From positions 1 to 37,999 of IMG/VR virus record IMGVR_UViG_3300025313_000066: a stretch of 37,999 bases of DNA; one strand, given 5' to 3'. Position numbers and translations under genes: made by a program. This document shows, piece by piece, positions 13,775-20,926 of the stretch (positions are counted from its first letter, which is position 1; each line of letters opens with the position of its first letter). The stretch is from a virus. A model generated the notes under the pieces. The model did no database searches, was not told the DNA's origin, and was given only the letters and a program-made list of their open reading frames with translations.

Positions 13775-13993
13775 TCAAAAAACCACCGGCCAGGTGATGC
13801 GAGCAACACCGTCCTGACCGATGGCAGGTTGCAAACCACGAGTTTGACAACCAGGGATTTGTTCCAAGTAATCGAGAAAGTCTTCCAGCAGTACCTTCGA
13901 ACACGATCGTGCGATCGTGCAACCAGGTCCGCCGACTTGGGCGATCCAATGTTGCGTGGTGGCGTCCCAAGTAATCTTCGTTGTGGCATTCAT
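13775..13993 (-). CDS. Hypothetical small protein (72 aa)
   Basis: The protein begins MNATTKITWDATTQHWIAQV and contains two short beta segments and a helix (SKVLLEDFLDYLEQIPG). The ATG overlaps the CsrA stop (ATGA) and GGAGG lies 8 bases upstream. The tight coupling means it is made with CsrA. Function unknown. Confidence 0.7.
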   Translation of the reverse strand: MNATTKITWDATTQHWIAQVGGPGCTIARSCSKVLLEDFLDYLEQIPGCQTRGLQPAIGQDGVARITWPVVF

Positions 13994-14151
13994 TTCGAGT
14001 CCTCCCTGATCAACTCCGTCCGCACAATGTCGACGTCCCGCGGTGCGACAATCCCGATCCGCGCCTGACCGTGCCGCAGATCCACGACGACGATTTCGAT
14101 ATCCTCACCGATCTTGATTCGCTCATTCAATTTCCGTGTCAGTACCAACAT
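13990..14151 (-). CDS. csrA: CsrA/RsmA-family RNA-binding regulator
   Basis: A 53-residue protein that starts MLVLTRKLNERIKIGEDIEI and ends VAPRDVDIVRTELIREDSK. It matches the CsrA fold throughout. Arg6 and Arg44, which contact the GGA of target RNAs, are both present, and the usual hydrophobic core pattern (RIGIVAP) is kept. CsrA dimers bind GGA in mRNA leaders and block or alter translation. The gene is too short for many gene finders. It overlaps the preceding stop by one base (TGATG) and the next start by four bases. A phage copy could retune host carbon metabolism or phage mRNAs; this is inference. Confidence 0.93.
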   Translation of the reverse strand: MLVLTRKLNERIKIGEDIEIVVVDLRHGQARIGIVAPRDVDIVRTELIREDSK

Positions 14152-14432
14152 CATTCATTCCTTGATAATGTGTCCGCCGCTGGCTCCTGCCGGGGACGGA
14201 CTGTTTCTGCTGGGCTGCATCGTGCAGTCCACACGTCCCTGCGTTCCTGCTGCGATCCTGAAATGGGCAGTTTTCTACTCGCATACTGGAGACGTGCCCA
14301 GGTCCCCCCGGTTATCGCCGTACTACGGCGTTGGTATTTCTTTCCCTGCCATTCATGCCACGCCGCCCACGCGGCGAACGCGGCGGGGACGAGGGCACCG
14401 GTGAAGAGACCCGCGATAAATGACATTTCCAT
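14151..14432 (-). CDS. Small membrane-anchored protein (93 aa)
   Basis: A single hydrophobic N-terminal segment (MSFIAGLFTGALVPAAFAAWAAW, shown here only as residues 3-25) is followed by a basic soluble tail. AAAGGA lies upstream of the ATG at 14432; a longer frame begins at 14477 but has no RBS support. The gene is one base away from CsrA. It probably sits in the inner membrane with its tail in the cytoplasm. Function unknown. Confidence 0.65.
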   Translation of the reverse strand: MEMSFIAGLFTGALVPAAFAAWAAWHEWQGKKYQRRSTAITGGTWARLQYASRKLPISGSQQERRDVWTARCSPAETVRPRQEPAADTLSRNE

Positions 14433-14445
14433 GGGGTGGTTCCTT

Positions 14446-15069
14446 TCACGCAAACAACGTCGCAGCCACACTGGCACTGTCTTGCCTCACGTCTCGTAAG
14501 AAGTGCACGACACTGTGGCAGTCGTCGCAGAGCAGCCACAAGTTATCGAGATTCACGAACGCTTCACGTGTTGCATCGCCGTAGTCGTGGTGATGGCAAT
14601 GCAGTTGTTCCGCACTTCCGCCGTGATCTGCTTTGCAAATCTGACAGGTGAAGTCATGCTTCCGTCTCAATTCAGCCTGTGCCGACCGCCATTCCTGTGA
14701 ATCGCGAAATTCGACGAACTCGGGAGAGTAGCTGCTTTCCCGCTGCTCGAGATAATCTTGCATGCGGTGCAAGGTTGTCCGGTCTAACCTTTCTGCCTTG
14801 TACTCGTCCATGGTTTTCTCACCGGTCATTACCTCCTTGGGAATCGCACCAGTCTTGCTTAGGTTGTGAATCGATTCCCTGACCATGTCCGTGTGGTACC
14901 CGCTGTAGGGAGCAGGCAGCAACGCCCGCAGATTCGTCAGGCTGCGACTGTCGTTGAGAATGTCCGACAAATCAAAATGGCGATTGTTCCCCCAATACTC
15001 ACGGACAGCTTTTAGAATCACATCCCTCGGGATGTTCGGGTTAAGCGACGACGAGTCTTGTGGTTTCAT
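14446..15069 (-). CDS. HNH endonuclease-domain protein
   Basis: The protein has 207 residues. The N-terminal 115 residues are helical and unrecognised (NPNIPRDVILKAVREYWGNN). The C-terminal part is an HNH domain with FTCQICKADHGG, LHCHHHDYGD and LWLLCDDCHSVVHF, in which two Cys pairs bind a structural metal and the His cluster is catalytic. The ATG at 15069 lies inside the end of the methyltransferase gene, with GAAGAGAG upstream. It could be a homing nuclease or a restriction-like partner of the methyltransferase; sharing an operon with a methylase makes the second option worth noting. Confidence 0.85.
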   Translation of the reverse strand: MKPQDSSSLNPNIPRDVILKAVREYWGNNRHFDLSDILNDSRSLTNLRALLPAPYSGYHTDMVRESIHNLSKTGAIPKEVMTGEKTMDEYKAERLDRTTLHRMQDYLEQRESSYSPEFVEFRDSQEWRSAQAELRRKHDFTCQICKADHGGSAEQLHCHHHDYGDATREAFVNLDNLWLLCDDCHSVVHFLRDVRQDSASVAATLFA

Positions 15070-16354
15070 TTGCAACTCTCTTCTTGGATAAAGTGACTTG
15101 GCTTTTTCGAATATCCATGCCAATTCCTTGACGACCGTAACAGCGAGCGACCGCCAGCGTTGTGCCACTCCCGCAGAACGGGTCGAGCACGATGCCGCCG
15201 GCGGGGCAGAATGACCGGACAAAGAACTCGGCGAGCTTCTCAGGAAACGGTGCTTCGTTTTCGTGGCACCGCTTGGAGCCCATTGTGCCTCCGCCGGCAA
15301 CGCACTCGATGACATTGCCGGGGTTGACTTTCTCAGGAGCCGAGTAGTTCGACTCGGTAAATGTCCCGTCCTTCTTCCGTGGACTGTGGCTGCCTTCGTT
15401 GCCCCACTTCGGTTTCGTACCGCAAGCTGTGTTGTCCGCGCCTGGGATGTCTCCGCCGTTCGTACAGCACAAGACGAACTCGTAATCATTGCGCAGCCAG
15501 TCGGGGCCGCCGGCTCCGGGAATGCCCTGCCGCTTGTAGATAACAGGCTTGCGGAGGTGAACGCCGGCTTGATGCAGTTTCGCCATTAAGAGCACTGGCG
15601 TGGCCGACCAACGGTATTGCTTCGTCTTGCCCTCGACGACGAACGCCACGAGTCCCTTGCAGACCCGCAGGGATTCCATAACGCGCTCGAACATCCAATC
15701 CACCCAAGCATCGCCCACGAGGTCGAAGCTGATGCCGTAGGTGCGCGCGTCTTCATAGGGTGGCGAACCAAAGACCAGGTCGACAGAGCCGGCAGCCATC
15801 TCCTGCATCAGCTCAAGGCAATCACCGTGGCGAACGTCGCAACCACTGTTCGTCAGGTTGATGGTGTCGGCGTCGGGCTCTTCCCTATTCACTCTTGGCG
15901 GGTGCGACTTGATGATGTCACGGGCGAGCTTGGTAGTGATTCGCTCACCTTGCTCTGCACGTTCGAGAGCTTCGGCCGTGGCTTCCTCGGGGCAGGATGG
16001 GGCGGAGAGAAGATAGAGAGCAGTGGGGTCGGCTGATTGGGAAATCATTTCCCGATCTTTGAATGTGTCGCAAACTCCCATCATGTTCCGGGCGTGGCGT
16101 GCAGTGAGTCCGCACCGAAGGCTACACCACTTTCCGAATGTGCCGTCACCATGGTTGCTGAGTTTCGCGTGAGCAGCGGTCAACTCCGCCCCCAGTTTCA
16201 TCACGCCTTCCGCAGTCGTTCTGCGGACACGCTCGACGGTGTCGCAGATCGCCTTGGCGTGTTTCTCCAGCGACTTGGCTTCCTTCGTGTCGATGGCGTT
16301 CGCTTCGTAGTCGAACGAAAGCTGGACGAGTGCCAATGAGCGGCTGGAGTCCAT
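15041..16354 (-). CDS. DUF3102 / DNA adenine or cytosine-N4 methyltransferase fusion
   Basis: The protein has 437 residues. The first 150 or so hold a DUF3102-like helical domain (GVMKLGAELTAAHAKLSNHG, FGKWCSLRCGLTARHARNMM), which is found in DNA-partition-like and methylase-linked contexts. The C-terminal part is an N6/N4 methyltransferase. The catalytic motif GSPPY (about residue 200) precedes the AdoMet motif DPFCGSGTT near the end, the beta-class order. GGAGGG lies 8 bases before the ATG at 16354. It probably protects phage DNA from host restriction or marks it for control. Confidence 0.9.
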   Translation of the reverse strand: MDSSRSLALVQLSFDYEANAIDTKEAKSLEKHAKAICDTVERVRRTTAEGVMKLGAELTAAHAKLSNHGDGTFGKWCSLRCGLTARHARNMMGVCDTFKDREMISQSADPTALYLLSAPSCPEEATAEALERAEQGERITTKLARDIIKSHPPRVNREEPDADTINLTNSGCDVRHGDCLELMQEMAAGSVDLVFGSPPYEDARTYGISFDLVGDAWVDWMFERVMESLRVCKGLVAFVVEGKTKQYRWSATPVLLMAKLHQAGVHLRKPVIYKRQGIPGAGGPDWLRNDYEFVLCCTNGGDIPGADNTACGTKPKWGNEGSHSPRKKDGTFTESNYSAPEKVNPGNVIECVAGGGTMGSKRCHENEAPFPEKLAEFFVRSFCPAGGIVLDPFCGSGTTLAVARCYGRQGIGMDIRKSQVTLSKKRVANETTRLVVA

Positions 16355-16474
16355 TCTGGGACCCTCCATGCGTTCCTGTGTCGGTGCGATGCGCGATAGT
16401 CGCGGGTCCGGGGGTTGCACCCGGCGAGGCAGGCTTATGAGACCCACCCGAGCACTGGCCCACCCGCACAGCGG

Positions 16475-16666
16475 TTACAGTGCAGCCCGGATGGCCGCGT
16501 CTTTCGCTTCGAGCAGCTTCCGCAGTGCGACGGTCGTTTCGGGATTGTCTCCCCGGGCCGCCACTTCCTCGGCCAAGTCGCGGAACGGTCTGGAGATGGA
16601 TTGCAATCGTTCCGGCAGATGATCGAACGCGAAAAACTTCACGATGTGTTCCGTGGCTGGGTGCAT
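16475..16666 (-). CDS. Small conserved phage protein (63 aa)
   Basis: The product MHPATEHIVKFFAFDHLPER then LEAKDAAIRAAL is helical and strongly resembles a short protein I recall from many phages ('...FF.y.HLP..LQ.vS.pf.dLA...'). AGGAG lies upstream of the ATG. No function is known, but the family is widely found beside early or lysis genes. Confidence 0.85.
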   Translation of the reverse strand: MHPATEHIVKFFAFDHLPERLQSISRPFRDLAEEVAARGDNPETTVALRKLLEAKDAAIRAAL

Positions 16667-16704
16667 GGACGGTCTCCTGATTGTCGGGGCGTGTCTGACG
16701 GTCG

Positions 16705-17313
16705 TTATCTAGCAATTGCCATCCGCAGTCTCATACAAGACGGGGTATGGCCTTCGTAGTCGCTGTCAATCGTCTTGGCAGTGGCCATGGGAATGAACGC
16801 ATCTGCAACACCGAGTCGGGAGCACTGCCGCAGATCATTCTCAAGTTGTGCACCGCCGCGGTTTATCGAGAGGCTCGAATACCACTGAGCGATTCTCTTG
16901 GATGCGTACACGAGATCGGAAGCATCGTTGAATTGGTTGCGAATAGCCTTGAGAGTTGCCATGCGCAGCAGGTCCTTGTACACGTCCGCAATTTGAGACG
17001 GCACATGAGCGTTGGACTGTGCAACTGGCCACGATTCTTTGTTGAACAAGTGAGCACCGGTCAGCGAAGTGATCCAGACTGCTTCGATTGCTCGTCCCTC
17101 TTCCTTGCTTTCAGTCCGTGCGATCTCTCGCATGACAATCTCATGGCCGGATATCCGCTCCCAGTAAATCCAAATTCCCGCCAATGTCACCTGCGTACAG
17201 TGGTTGGCTAATCGGGGAACCGGATTCTCGGTGCATCCGACGTACCGAAAGAGGTTCGGTTGTGCAGTGCTCGACAGCACGTACACAACGTGCGTGGCGT
17301 CCCTGTCGGACAT
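16705..17313 (-). CDS. GIY-YIG-type nuclease-domain protein
   Basis: The protein has 202 residues. The N-terminal half shows a GIY-YIG-like core: HVVYVLSSTAQPNLFRYVGCTENPVPRLANH, then IWIYWERISGHEIVMREIA with the Glu expected from the family. The GIY and YIG tripeptides appear as VVYVL and FRYVG, as in many divergent members. The C-terminal half is helical, with no motif I know. Start ATG 17313 has AGGAG upstream; a longer frame to 17391 runs into the terminator and is less likely. It is the first gene of the leftward early run and probably a homing or DNA-processing nuclease. Confidence 0.7.
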   Translation of the reverse strand: MSDRDATHVVYVLSSTAQPNLFRYVGCTENPVPRLANHCTQVTLAGIWIYWERISGHEIVMREIARTESKEEGRAIEAVWITSLTGAHLFNKESWPVAQSNAHVPSQIADVYKDLLRMATLKAIRNQFNDASDLVYASKRIAQWYSSLSINRGGAQLENDLRQCSRLGVADAFIPMATAKTIDSDYEGHTPSCMRLRMAIAR

Positions 17314-17373
17314 CCGTGAGGCTCCTGATTGTGCAAGCGTGCGACTCAGGATTCGGCAGAGGGCCAAAAGAAA

Positions 17374-17402
17374 AGTCGCCAATCGTTTCAACGATGGCGA
17401 CT
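17374..17402 (-). terminator. Rho-independent terminator for the repressor transcript
   Basis: The arms AGTCGCC-ATCGT and ACGAT-GGCGACT form a 12-bp stem with one bulged A and a 4-base loop. In the leftward direction the stem is followed by TTTCTTTT. The 5' half overlaps the -10 region of a leftward promoter, so a transcript begun there would lack the full stem and would not be stopped. Confidence 0.7.
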
Positions 17403-17429
17403 CTAACAGATGTGTTAGACTGGTGTCAA
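17400..17429 (-). promoter_or_regulatory. Leftward early promoter with operator in its spacer
   Basis: A consensus TTGACA (-35, plus-strand positions 17424-17429) and TAGAGT (-10, 17400-17405) are 18 bases apart on the minus strand. The 14-bp inverted repeat TAACAGATGTGTTA (17404-17417) covers the spacer and touches the -10 box. The promoter would drive the GIY-YIG gene and the early genes to its left. Inference from sequence only. Confidence 0.5.
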
Positions 17430-17436
17430 TGACACC
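17422..17436. other. Perfect inverted repeat GGTGTC-AAT-GACACC
   Basis: A 6-bp stem with a 3-base spacer that includes the -35 box and touches the repressor stop codon. It may be a second protein site at the promoter. Confidence 0.4.
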
Positions 17437-17684
17437 TAGCCGACTTTTCTGGAAATCTTGTCCGCCAATAGGTGGTCAGTCGGGACGTGCAATGCTTCAG
17501 CCAGTCGCGCCAACGCCCCGACCCCCGGCATCACAGCACCACGGACATATCGGCTGACGTTCATTTCGCTGTCACCCGTCGTGCGTGCAAGATCAGCTTG
17601 GGAGATTTCCCTGTCTTCGAGTAGCTGTTTCAGGTTTCGGGACAGGTTTTTGACGGCCTGTTCGTCGGTAATCACGATTGACAT
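17436..17684 (-). CDS. XRE/cI-like helix-turn-helix repressor
   Basis: An 82-residue protein with one helix-turn-helix domain. ISQADLARTTGDSEMNVSRYVRGAVMPG covers the recognition helix (about residues 28-55), and ALARLAEALHVPTDHLL forms the following helices. It lacks the C-terminal protease part of LexA-like repressors, so it would not be self-cleaved by RecA. AGGGGGC precedes ATG 17684. It lies between a leftward early promoter and a divergent gene, the position of a lysogeny repressor. Candidate operators lie at 17404-17417 and 17696-17709. Confidence 0.85.
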   Translation of the reverse strand: MSIVITDEQAVKNLSRNLKQLLEDREISQADLARTTGDSEMNVSRYVRGAVMPGVGALARLAEALHVPTDHLLADKISRKVG

Positions 17685-17695
17685 GCCCCCTACGG

Positions 17696-17709
17696 TAACA
17701 TATATGTGA
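17696..17709. promoter_or_regulatory. Candidate second operator upstream of the repressor gene
   Basis: TAACATATATGTGA matches the perfect repeat at 17404-17417 (TAACAGATGTGTTA) at 11 of 14 positions and contains the palindrome ACATATATGT. It lies 12 bases before the repressor ATG, a good place for self-regulation. Confidence 0.45.
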
Positions 17710-17722
17710 GGTTGATTCAAGT

Positions 17723-17800
17723 GGCAGGTGGTGTTGAAACGATCAGCGACACTGATGTTTTGCAGGCCCTCGCGGACACCCGCCCACCTGCCGTTTTTTT
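17723..17800 (+). terminator. Long-stem terminator or attenuator before the rightward gene
   Basis: GGCAGGTGG (17723-17731) pairs perfectly with CCACCTGCC (17784-17792), and a G plus seven T residues follow. The 52-base interval contains a smaller hairpin (ATCAG and CTGAT). The T-run ends 17 bases before the start of the rightward gene at 17818. It could stop rightward transcription early unless relieved. Confidence 0.5.
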
Positions 17801-17817
17801 CTCGGGAGTGAATCGGA

Positions 17818-18105
17818 ATGCAGCTCACACCCCTCCACGAAGAATCCAATATCGAACGCCTGCGGCGGCACATCGAAGAGCAGTACGAGGGTGTTATCCT
17901 CGGAGACGGCCACAGCTACGGCGATTTCGACCAAATCCTGTGCTTCGAGATGCACTGGGGAGACGACCCACGACCAGCTGGTTTGACGTACAGCGGACTC
18001 GCCAAAAAGTGGGGCATCCCCGTGACCACCCTTGGCGAACTCATACACGACCACTGCAAGCGGCTCGAAGACCTGCCGAAGGTGACACACGGCCCGACTG
18101 CCTAG
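17818..18105 (+). CDS. Rightward hypothetical protein, divergent from the repressor
   Basis: A 95-residue protein with a helical N-terminus (NIERLRRHIEEQYEGV) and a helix-turn-helix-like end (LTYSGLAKKWGIPVTTLGEL). GGGAG lies 9 bases upstream. It faces the repressor as a Cro or excisionase gene would, but I do not recognise the family. A small DNA-binding switch protein is plausible. It overlaps the end of the opposite-strand gene 18102-18260 by 4 bases. Confidence 0.65.
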   Translation: MQLTPLHEESNIERLRRHIEEQYEGVILGDGHSYGDFDQILCFEMHWGDDPRPAGLTYSGLAKKWGIPVTTLGELIHDHCKRLEDLPKVTHGPTA

Positions 18106-18260
18106 GACAACTTGAGACATTCCTGACACTTGGGGCGGCCGCCAGTGCCAGCTACTCGGTTCTCGGGCTGGATATTGTCGCCAGTCTTGCACTTGTCGTT
18201 GTCGTGGTAGACCTTCGGATCGTTGGGCTTCTTTGAATGAAACGCGGCGACTTTTGCCAT
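18102..18260 (-). CDS. Small conserved protein (52 aa)
   Basis: A basic protein with two cysteine-containing segments (NDKCKTGDN and PKCQECLKLS) and a start MAKVAAFHSKKPNDPKVYH. The CxxC near the end plus the earlier Cys and His could bind zinc. AAGGGG precedes the ATG by 8 bases. Short zinc-ribbon proteins of this style are common in phage gene clusters. It is the only leftward gene between the integrase and the rightward switch gene. Confidence 0.7.
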   Translation of the reverse strand: MAKVAAFHSKKPNDPKVYHDNDKCKTGDNIQPENRVAGTGGRPKCQECLKLS

Positions 18261-18433
18261 TTGAAAACCCCTTACTGAACGAGAAAAGAGACACACAGCG
18301 AGGCCGCCTGGTTGCGCGGCCAGCGGAGAGGACAGGATTCGACAGGATGCACTCACGATGAGTGGCGAATGGATAACCGGTTCCCATTTGCGTACAGCCA
18401 CACTGCGACGTAGTGTTGCCGGGAGTCGCATCC
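18261..18433. other. Intergenic region upstream of the integrase
   Basis: No gene is seen. The element GACAGGAT occurs twice, 10 bases apart (18331-18338 and 18341-18348). The region is divergent between a leftward gene and the integrase, so it should hold both promoters. An attP site could be here or downstream of the integrase; a core cannot be identified without the host junctions. Confidence 0.4.
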
Positions 18434-19297
18434 GTGTTGCTAGATGTGTTCTTCGACGACCTCTACCGGCCGCTGCGGCTGCGGTCGCGCAGCTCCAATA
18501 CGATTCGGCTGTACGCGTACTCGATCCGCTGCTTCAGTAAAAGCCTAGGTCATCCAGCACACCTCGGTGACTTCACGGACGATACGGTTTCTCGCCACCT
18601 GGCTCGACTCATCGGGGACCACTACAGCCCCTACAGCGTGAATAAAGAGCGCTCCCAACTGTTGGCGATGTGGAACTGGGCGGCGCGCAAGAAGCTGGTC
18701 GACCGCTGGCCGGACGTGACTCCCGAGGTGACACCCACCAGGATCCCGGTTGCATGGCTGCGTGGGGAACTGCTGCGACTCGTGGCAGCTTGCCGTGCAG
18801 AACGTGGTGATTACGACGGCGTCCCGGCAGCGGCCTGGTGGGTAGCCCTGCACATGGTTTGCTGGGATACCGCGGAGCGGATCGGAGCTGTACGACAACT
18901 GAGATGGGATCATCTGGACGAAGGCGGTTGGCTGCTCGTCCCCGCCGAACTCCGCAAGGGCAAACGGGAGGACAAGCACTTTCGCCTGGGGCCTGACACG
19001 CTCGCCGAACTCGCCACTATCCGGGAGCCGCCGCGACCGCTCATGTTCCCGTGGCCGTACAGCGCGACGTACATCTACCGCTGTTACCGCAAGATCATTC
19101 AGCGGGCTGGATTGCCCACCGACGCGCGGAGTAAATTCCACCGGCTGCGTCGCAGCGTGGCATCGTACTATGAGGCCAACGGAGGCAATGCCACGGATCT
19201 CCTCGGCCACGGCAACCGCAGCACAACGAAGCGGTACCTTGACCCGCGCATCCTGCAGGTGAGGCAGCCGTGCGATGTGTTGTTTCGGCTCGCGTGA
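18434..19297 (+). CDS. int: Tyrosine-family site-specific recombinase (integrase)
   Basis: The protein has 287 residues. The N-terminal SAM-like core-binding domain (SSNTIRLYAYSIRCFSKSLG) is followed by the catalytic domain. It has the first Arg in CWDTAERIGAVRQLRW, a Lys in ELRKGKRED, HRLRRS (His-x-x-Arg), the LLGHGN histidine and the KRYLDPRI tyrosine. Only the usual full-size arm-binding domain seems short or absent. I choose GTG 18434, which has GGGAG 8 bases upstream; an upstream GTG at 18413 has no RBS. It is the one large gene on the plus strand, so it is independently regulated. Its presence shows a temperate life style. Confidence 0.95.
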   Translation: MLLDVFFDDLYRPLRLRSRSSNTIRLYAYSIRCFSKSLGHPAHLGDFTDDTVSRHLARLIGDHYSPYSVNKERSQLLAMWNWAARKKLVDRWPDVTPEVTPTRIPVAWLRGELLRLVAACRAERGDYDGVPAAAWWVALHMVCWDTAERIGAVRQLRWDHLDEGGWLLVPAELRKGKREDKHFRLGPDTLAELATIREPPRPLMFPWPYSATYIYRCYRKIIQRAGLPTDARSKFHRLRRSVASYYEANGGNATDLLGHGNRSTTKRYLDPRILQVRQPCDVLFRLA

Positions 19298-19408
19298 GCC
19301 AGCTCGGCACACCCCCGCTGCCACCCCTGTAGAAAAGGCGACCGCCACCCGCTGGTAGTTCCACGACGCATCATGGCCAGCAAGCGACGATCGCCTGCGC
19401 CAGCGATT
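19298..19408. other. Gap between integrase and tail genes with weak dyad symmetry
   Basis: The integrase and the last tail gene converge here. AGGCGA (19336-19341) and TCGCCT (19391-19396) enclose CGCTGG (19350-19355) and CCAGC (19377-19381), giving a nested imperfect dyad about 60 bases long. No T-rich tail follows, so I do not call it a terminator. An attachment site is one possibility. Confidence 0.3.
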
Positions 19409-19738
19409 TTACCAACGCCCCAGCGGACATTTACTACTCGACGTTCTCGCTACCCGCAGAAACGTCGAACGACACCCCAAGTCCATCACGTCGCACCGGA
19501 CGCCCTTGAAGTGGTTGCAGATTGTGCAGGCTGCTTCCCGCTCGGTCGGGAATGACAGGTCGGGTGGCTGGATGGGTGATTCGCCGCTGGGTTTCAGCTG
19601 ACCTGGTCCGCGGCCCTCGTCCCAAGCAGTGCGGTACTTCTCGTTCGTCTGGCACAGATGCACCCAGTGCGACGACTTCAGCACCTTGTGCCTATCGCAC
19701 CACACGGGACCAGGACCGACGCAATCACAGTCGTCCAA
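19409..19738 (-). CDS. Cys-rich protein at the end of the tail operon (109 aa)
   Basis: The start is TTG 19738 with GGAGG 6 bases upstream, right after the preceding stop. CDCVGPGPVWCDRHKVLKSS, HLCQTNEKYRTAWDEGRGPG and CTICNHFKGVRCD include eight or more Cys plus His, arranged as zinc-binding or disulfide motifs. I recall similar modules in small tail-region proteins of Planctomycetota phages. It may be a minor structural protein; no activity can be assigned. Confidence 0.7.
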   Translation of the reverse strand: MDDCDCVGPGPVWCDRHKVLKSSHWVHLCQTNEKYRTAWDEGRGPGQLKPSGESPIQPPDLSFPTEREAACTICNHFKGVRCDVMDLGCRSTFLRVARTSSSKCPLGRW

Positions 19739-20914
19739 TTACGCCTCCGTGATGGCGATGTAATACTCGCCAGTGTATGGGGGAGGGGGATCTTCATTGG
19801 GCGGACCAATCGACGGATCGTTGAAGTCCCAGCACGCATTGCATGTTGCTTCACCGCGGCTCAGCGAGAATGGCCCGAATACCAGGCTCAGCGGTGTGCA
19901 TGTCGACGATCCTGCGATCGGCAGATACACTCCGTCGCACCCGCCAGAATTGCCCGAACAGCATGTCTTGTAGCCGGGATACCACGTCAGCGAGAAATGA
20001 GCGAATGGATTGTTAGGATCGTGCGTCCCGCACTCGAAAAACCACTTGAAATCTGAGTAAGCAGAAGACCCTTCTGTCTGGCTGTAGATGCGCATCACAT
20101 CGGACACCCAGCGAGCATTGCCAGAATTCCACTCCCACGTCATGCCCACGGACATCGCGCCCATGCACGATGCCCTGTCCGTGGCGTCGAAGATCGTCAG
20201 CGCGAGAGTGCTCTTGATATTGTTGCGATCATTGAGAGTCCCGCAGTGACAGAAGCAGCTCACGCAATCCACATTTGCGCGCAGTTCGCGAATCTGAAAC
20301 GAGTCGAATACCGCCCCGTGCGTGTCGTTGTTGTGACCGAGGCCCGCGTAGCGGCCGTCGCCAGTTGCAGCCCCATCAACCCATGGATATTCATCGCCCG
20401 AGGCAGCGATGGCGCCATACATGAATCCATCAGAATCGATGCACCCCACGACCGGCGTCGTTGTCGACAACGGTTCTGGCGGGGAGTATGTTTGCGTCTT
20501 GGATGCGCCCGTGGATAGGGTGACGAGCCATGTGTGGAGCGACGCGTAGGTGAACCGAACCCAATCACCGCCCGCACCATTCGCGTCCGTGCACGCGAGA
20601 AAAATATAGAACACGTCATCAATCACCGGATCGACGATCGACACGTTGACGATCATTTCACCCGCGGAGCGAGCTGGCACGGGCTGTGTGCACATCACCT
20701 TCGCATTTGCAGTACCGTCTGTGCCGGGCGTCGTGCCCGCCAGCTCGTGCAGCCAACCGGCGATCGCATCACCGATGGTCTCCCAGTTGCCCGTTACCTC
20801 ATTCCACTCGCTGCCAAGATCCGTGGAGGCGGGGACGTCGAAGTTGTCAGCGAACGACCAGCAGCCAGATGGACAGCAGCACGAGCCAGGCCCAAAGCGA
20901 AACGGGAACGCCAT
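19739..20914 (-). CDS. Large Cys-rich tail-region protein, probable fibre or tip protein
   Basis: The protein has 391 residues. The N-terminus has a CCCPSGCW cluster, followed by a concanavalin-like beta-sandwich segment (SFADNFDVPAS, WLVTLSTGASKTQTYS). The middle and C-terminal parts contain more Cys groups (CVSCFCHCG, TCCSGNSGGCDG, CTPLSLVFG, CNACWDF) and a Pro-rich end. The Cys number is unusual for a cytoplasmic phage protein, so the protein is probably folded with metal or disulfides in the virion. Its position at the end of the tail run suggests a tip or side fibre. Confidence 0.65.
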   Translation of the reverse strand: MAFPFRFGPGSCCCPSGCWSFADNFDVPASTDLGSEWNEVTGNWETIGDAIAGWLHELAGTTPGTDGTANAKVMCTQPVPARSAGEMIVNVSIVDPVIDDVFYIFLACTDANGAGGDWVRFTYASLHTWLVTLSTGASKTQTYSPPEPLSTTTPVVGCIDSDGFMYGAIAASGDEYPWVDGAATGDGRYAGLGHNNDTHGAVFDSFQIRELRANVDCVSCFCHCGTLNDRNNIKSTLALTIFDATDRASCMGAMSVGMTWEWNSGNARWVSDVMRIYSQTEGSSAYSDFKWFFECGTHDPNNPFAHFSLTWYPGYKTCCSGNSGGCDGVYLPIAGSSTCTPLSLVFGPFSLSRGEATCNACWDFNDPSIGPPNEDPPPPYTGEYYIAITEA

Positions 20915-20926
20915 AGGATCCGCTCC

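Noticed and set aside
18545-19348. Minus-strand open frame of 267 codons opposite the integrase
   Set aside because: It is antisense to a clear tyrosine recombinase with all catalytic residues.
19298-19408. Terminator between the convergent integrase and tail genes
   Set aside because: There is dyad symmetry, but no stable stem followed by a T-run on either strand.
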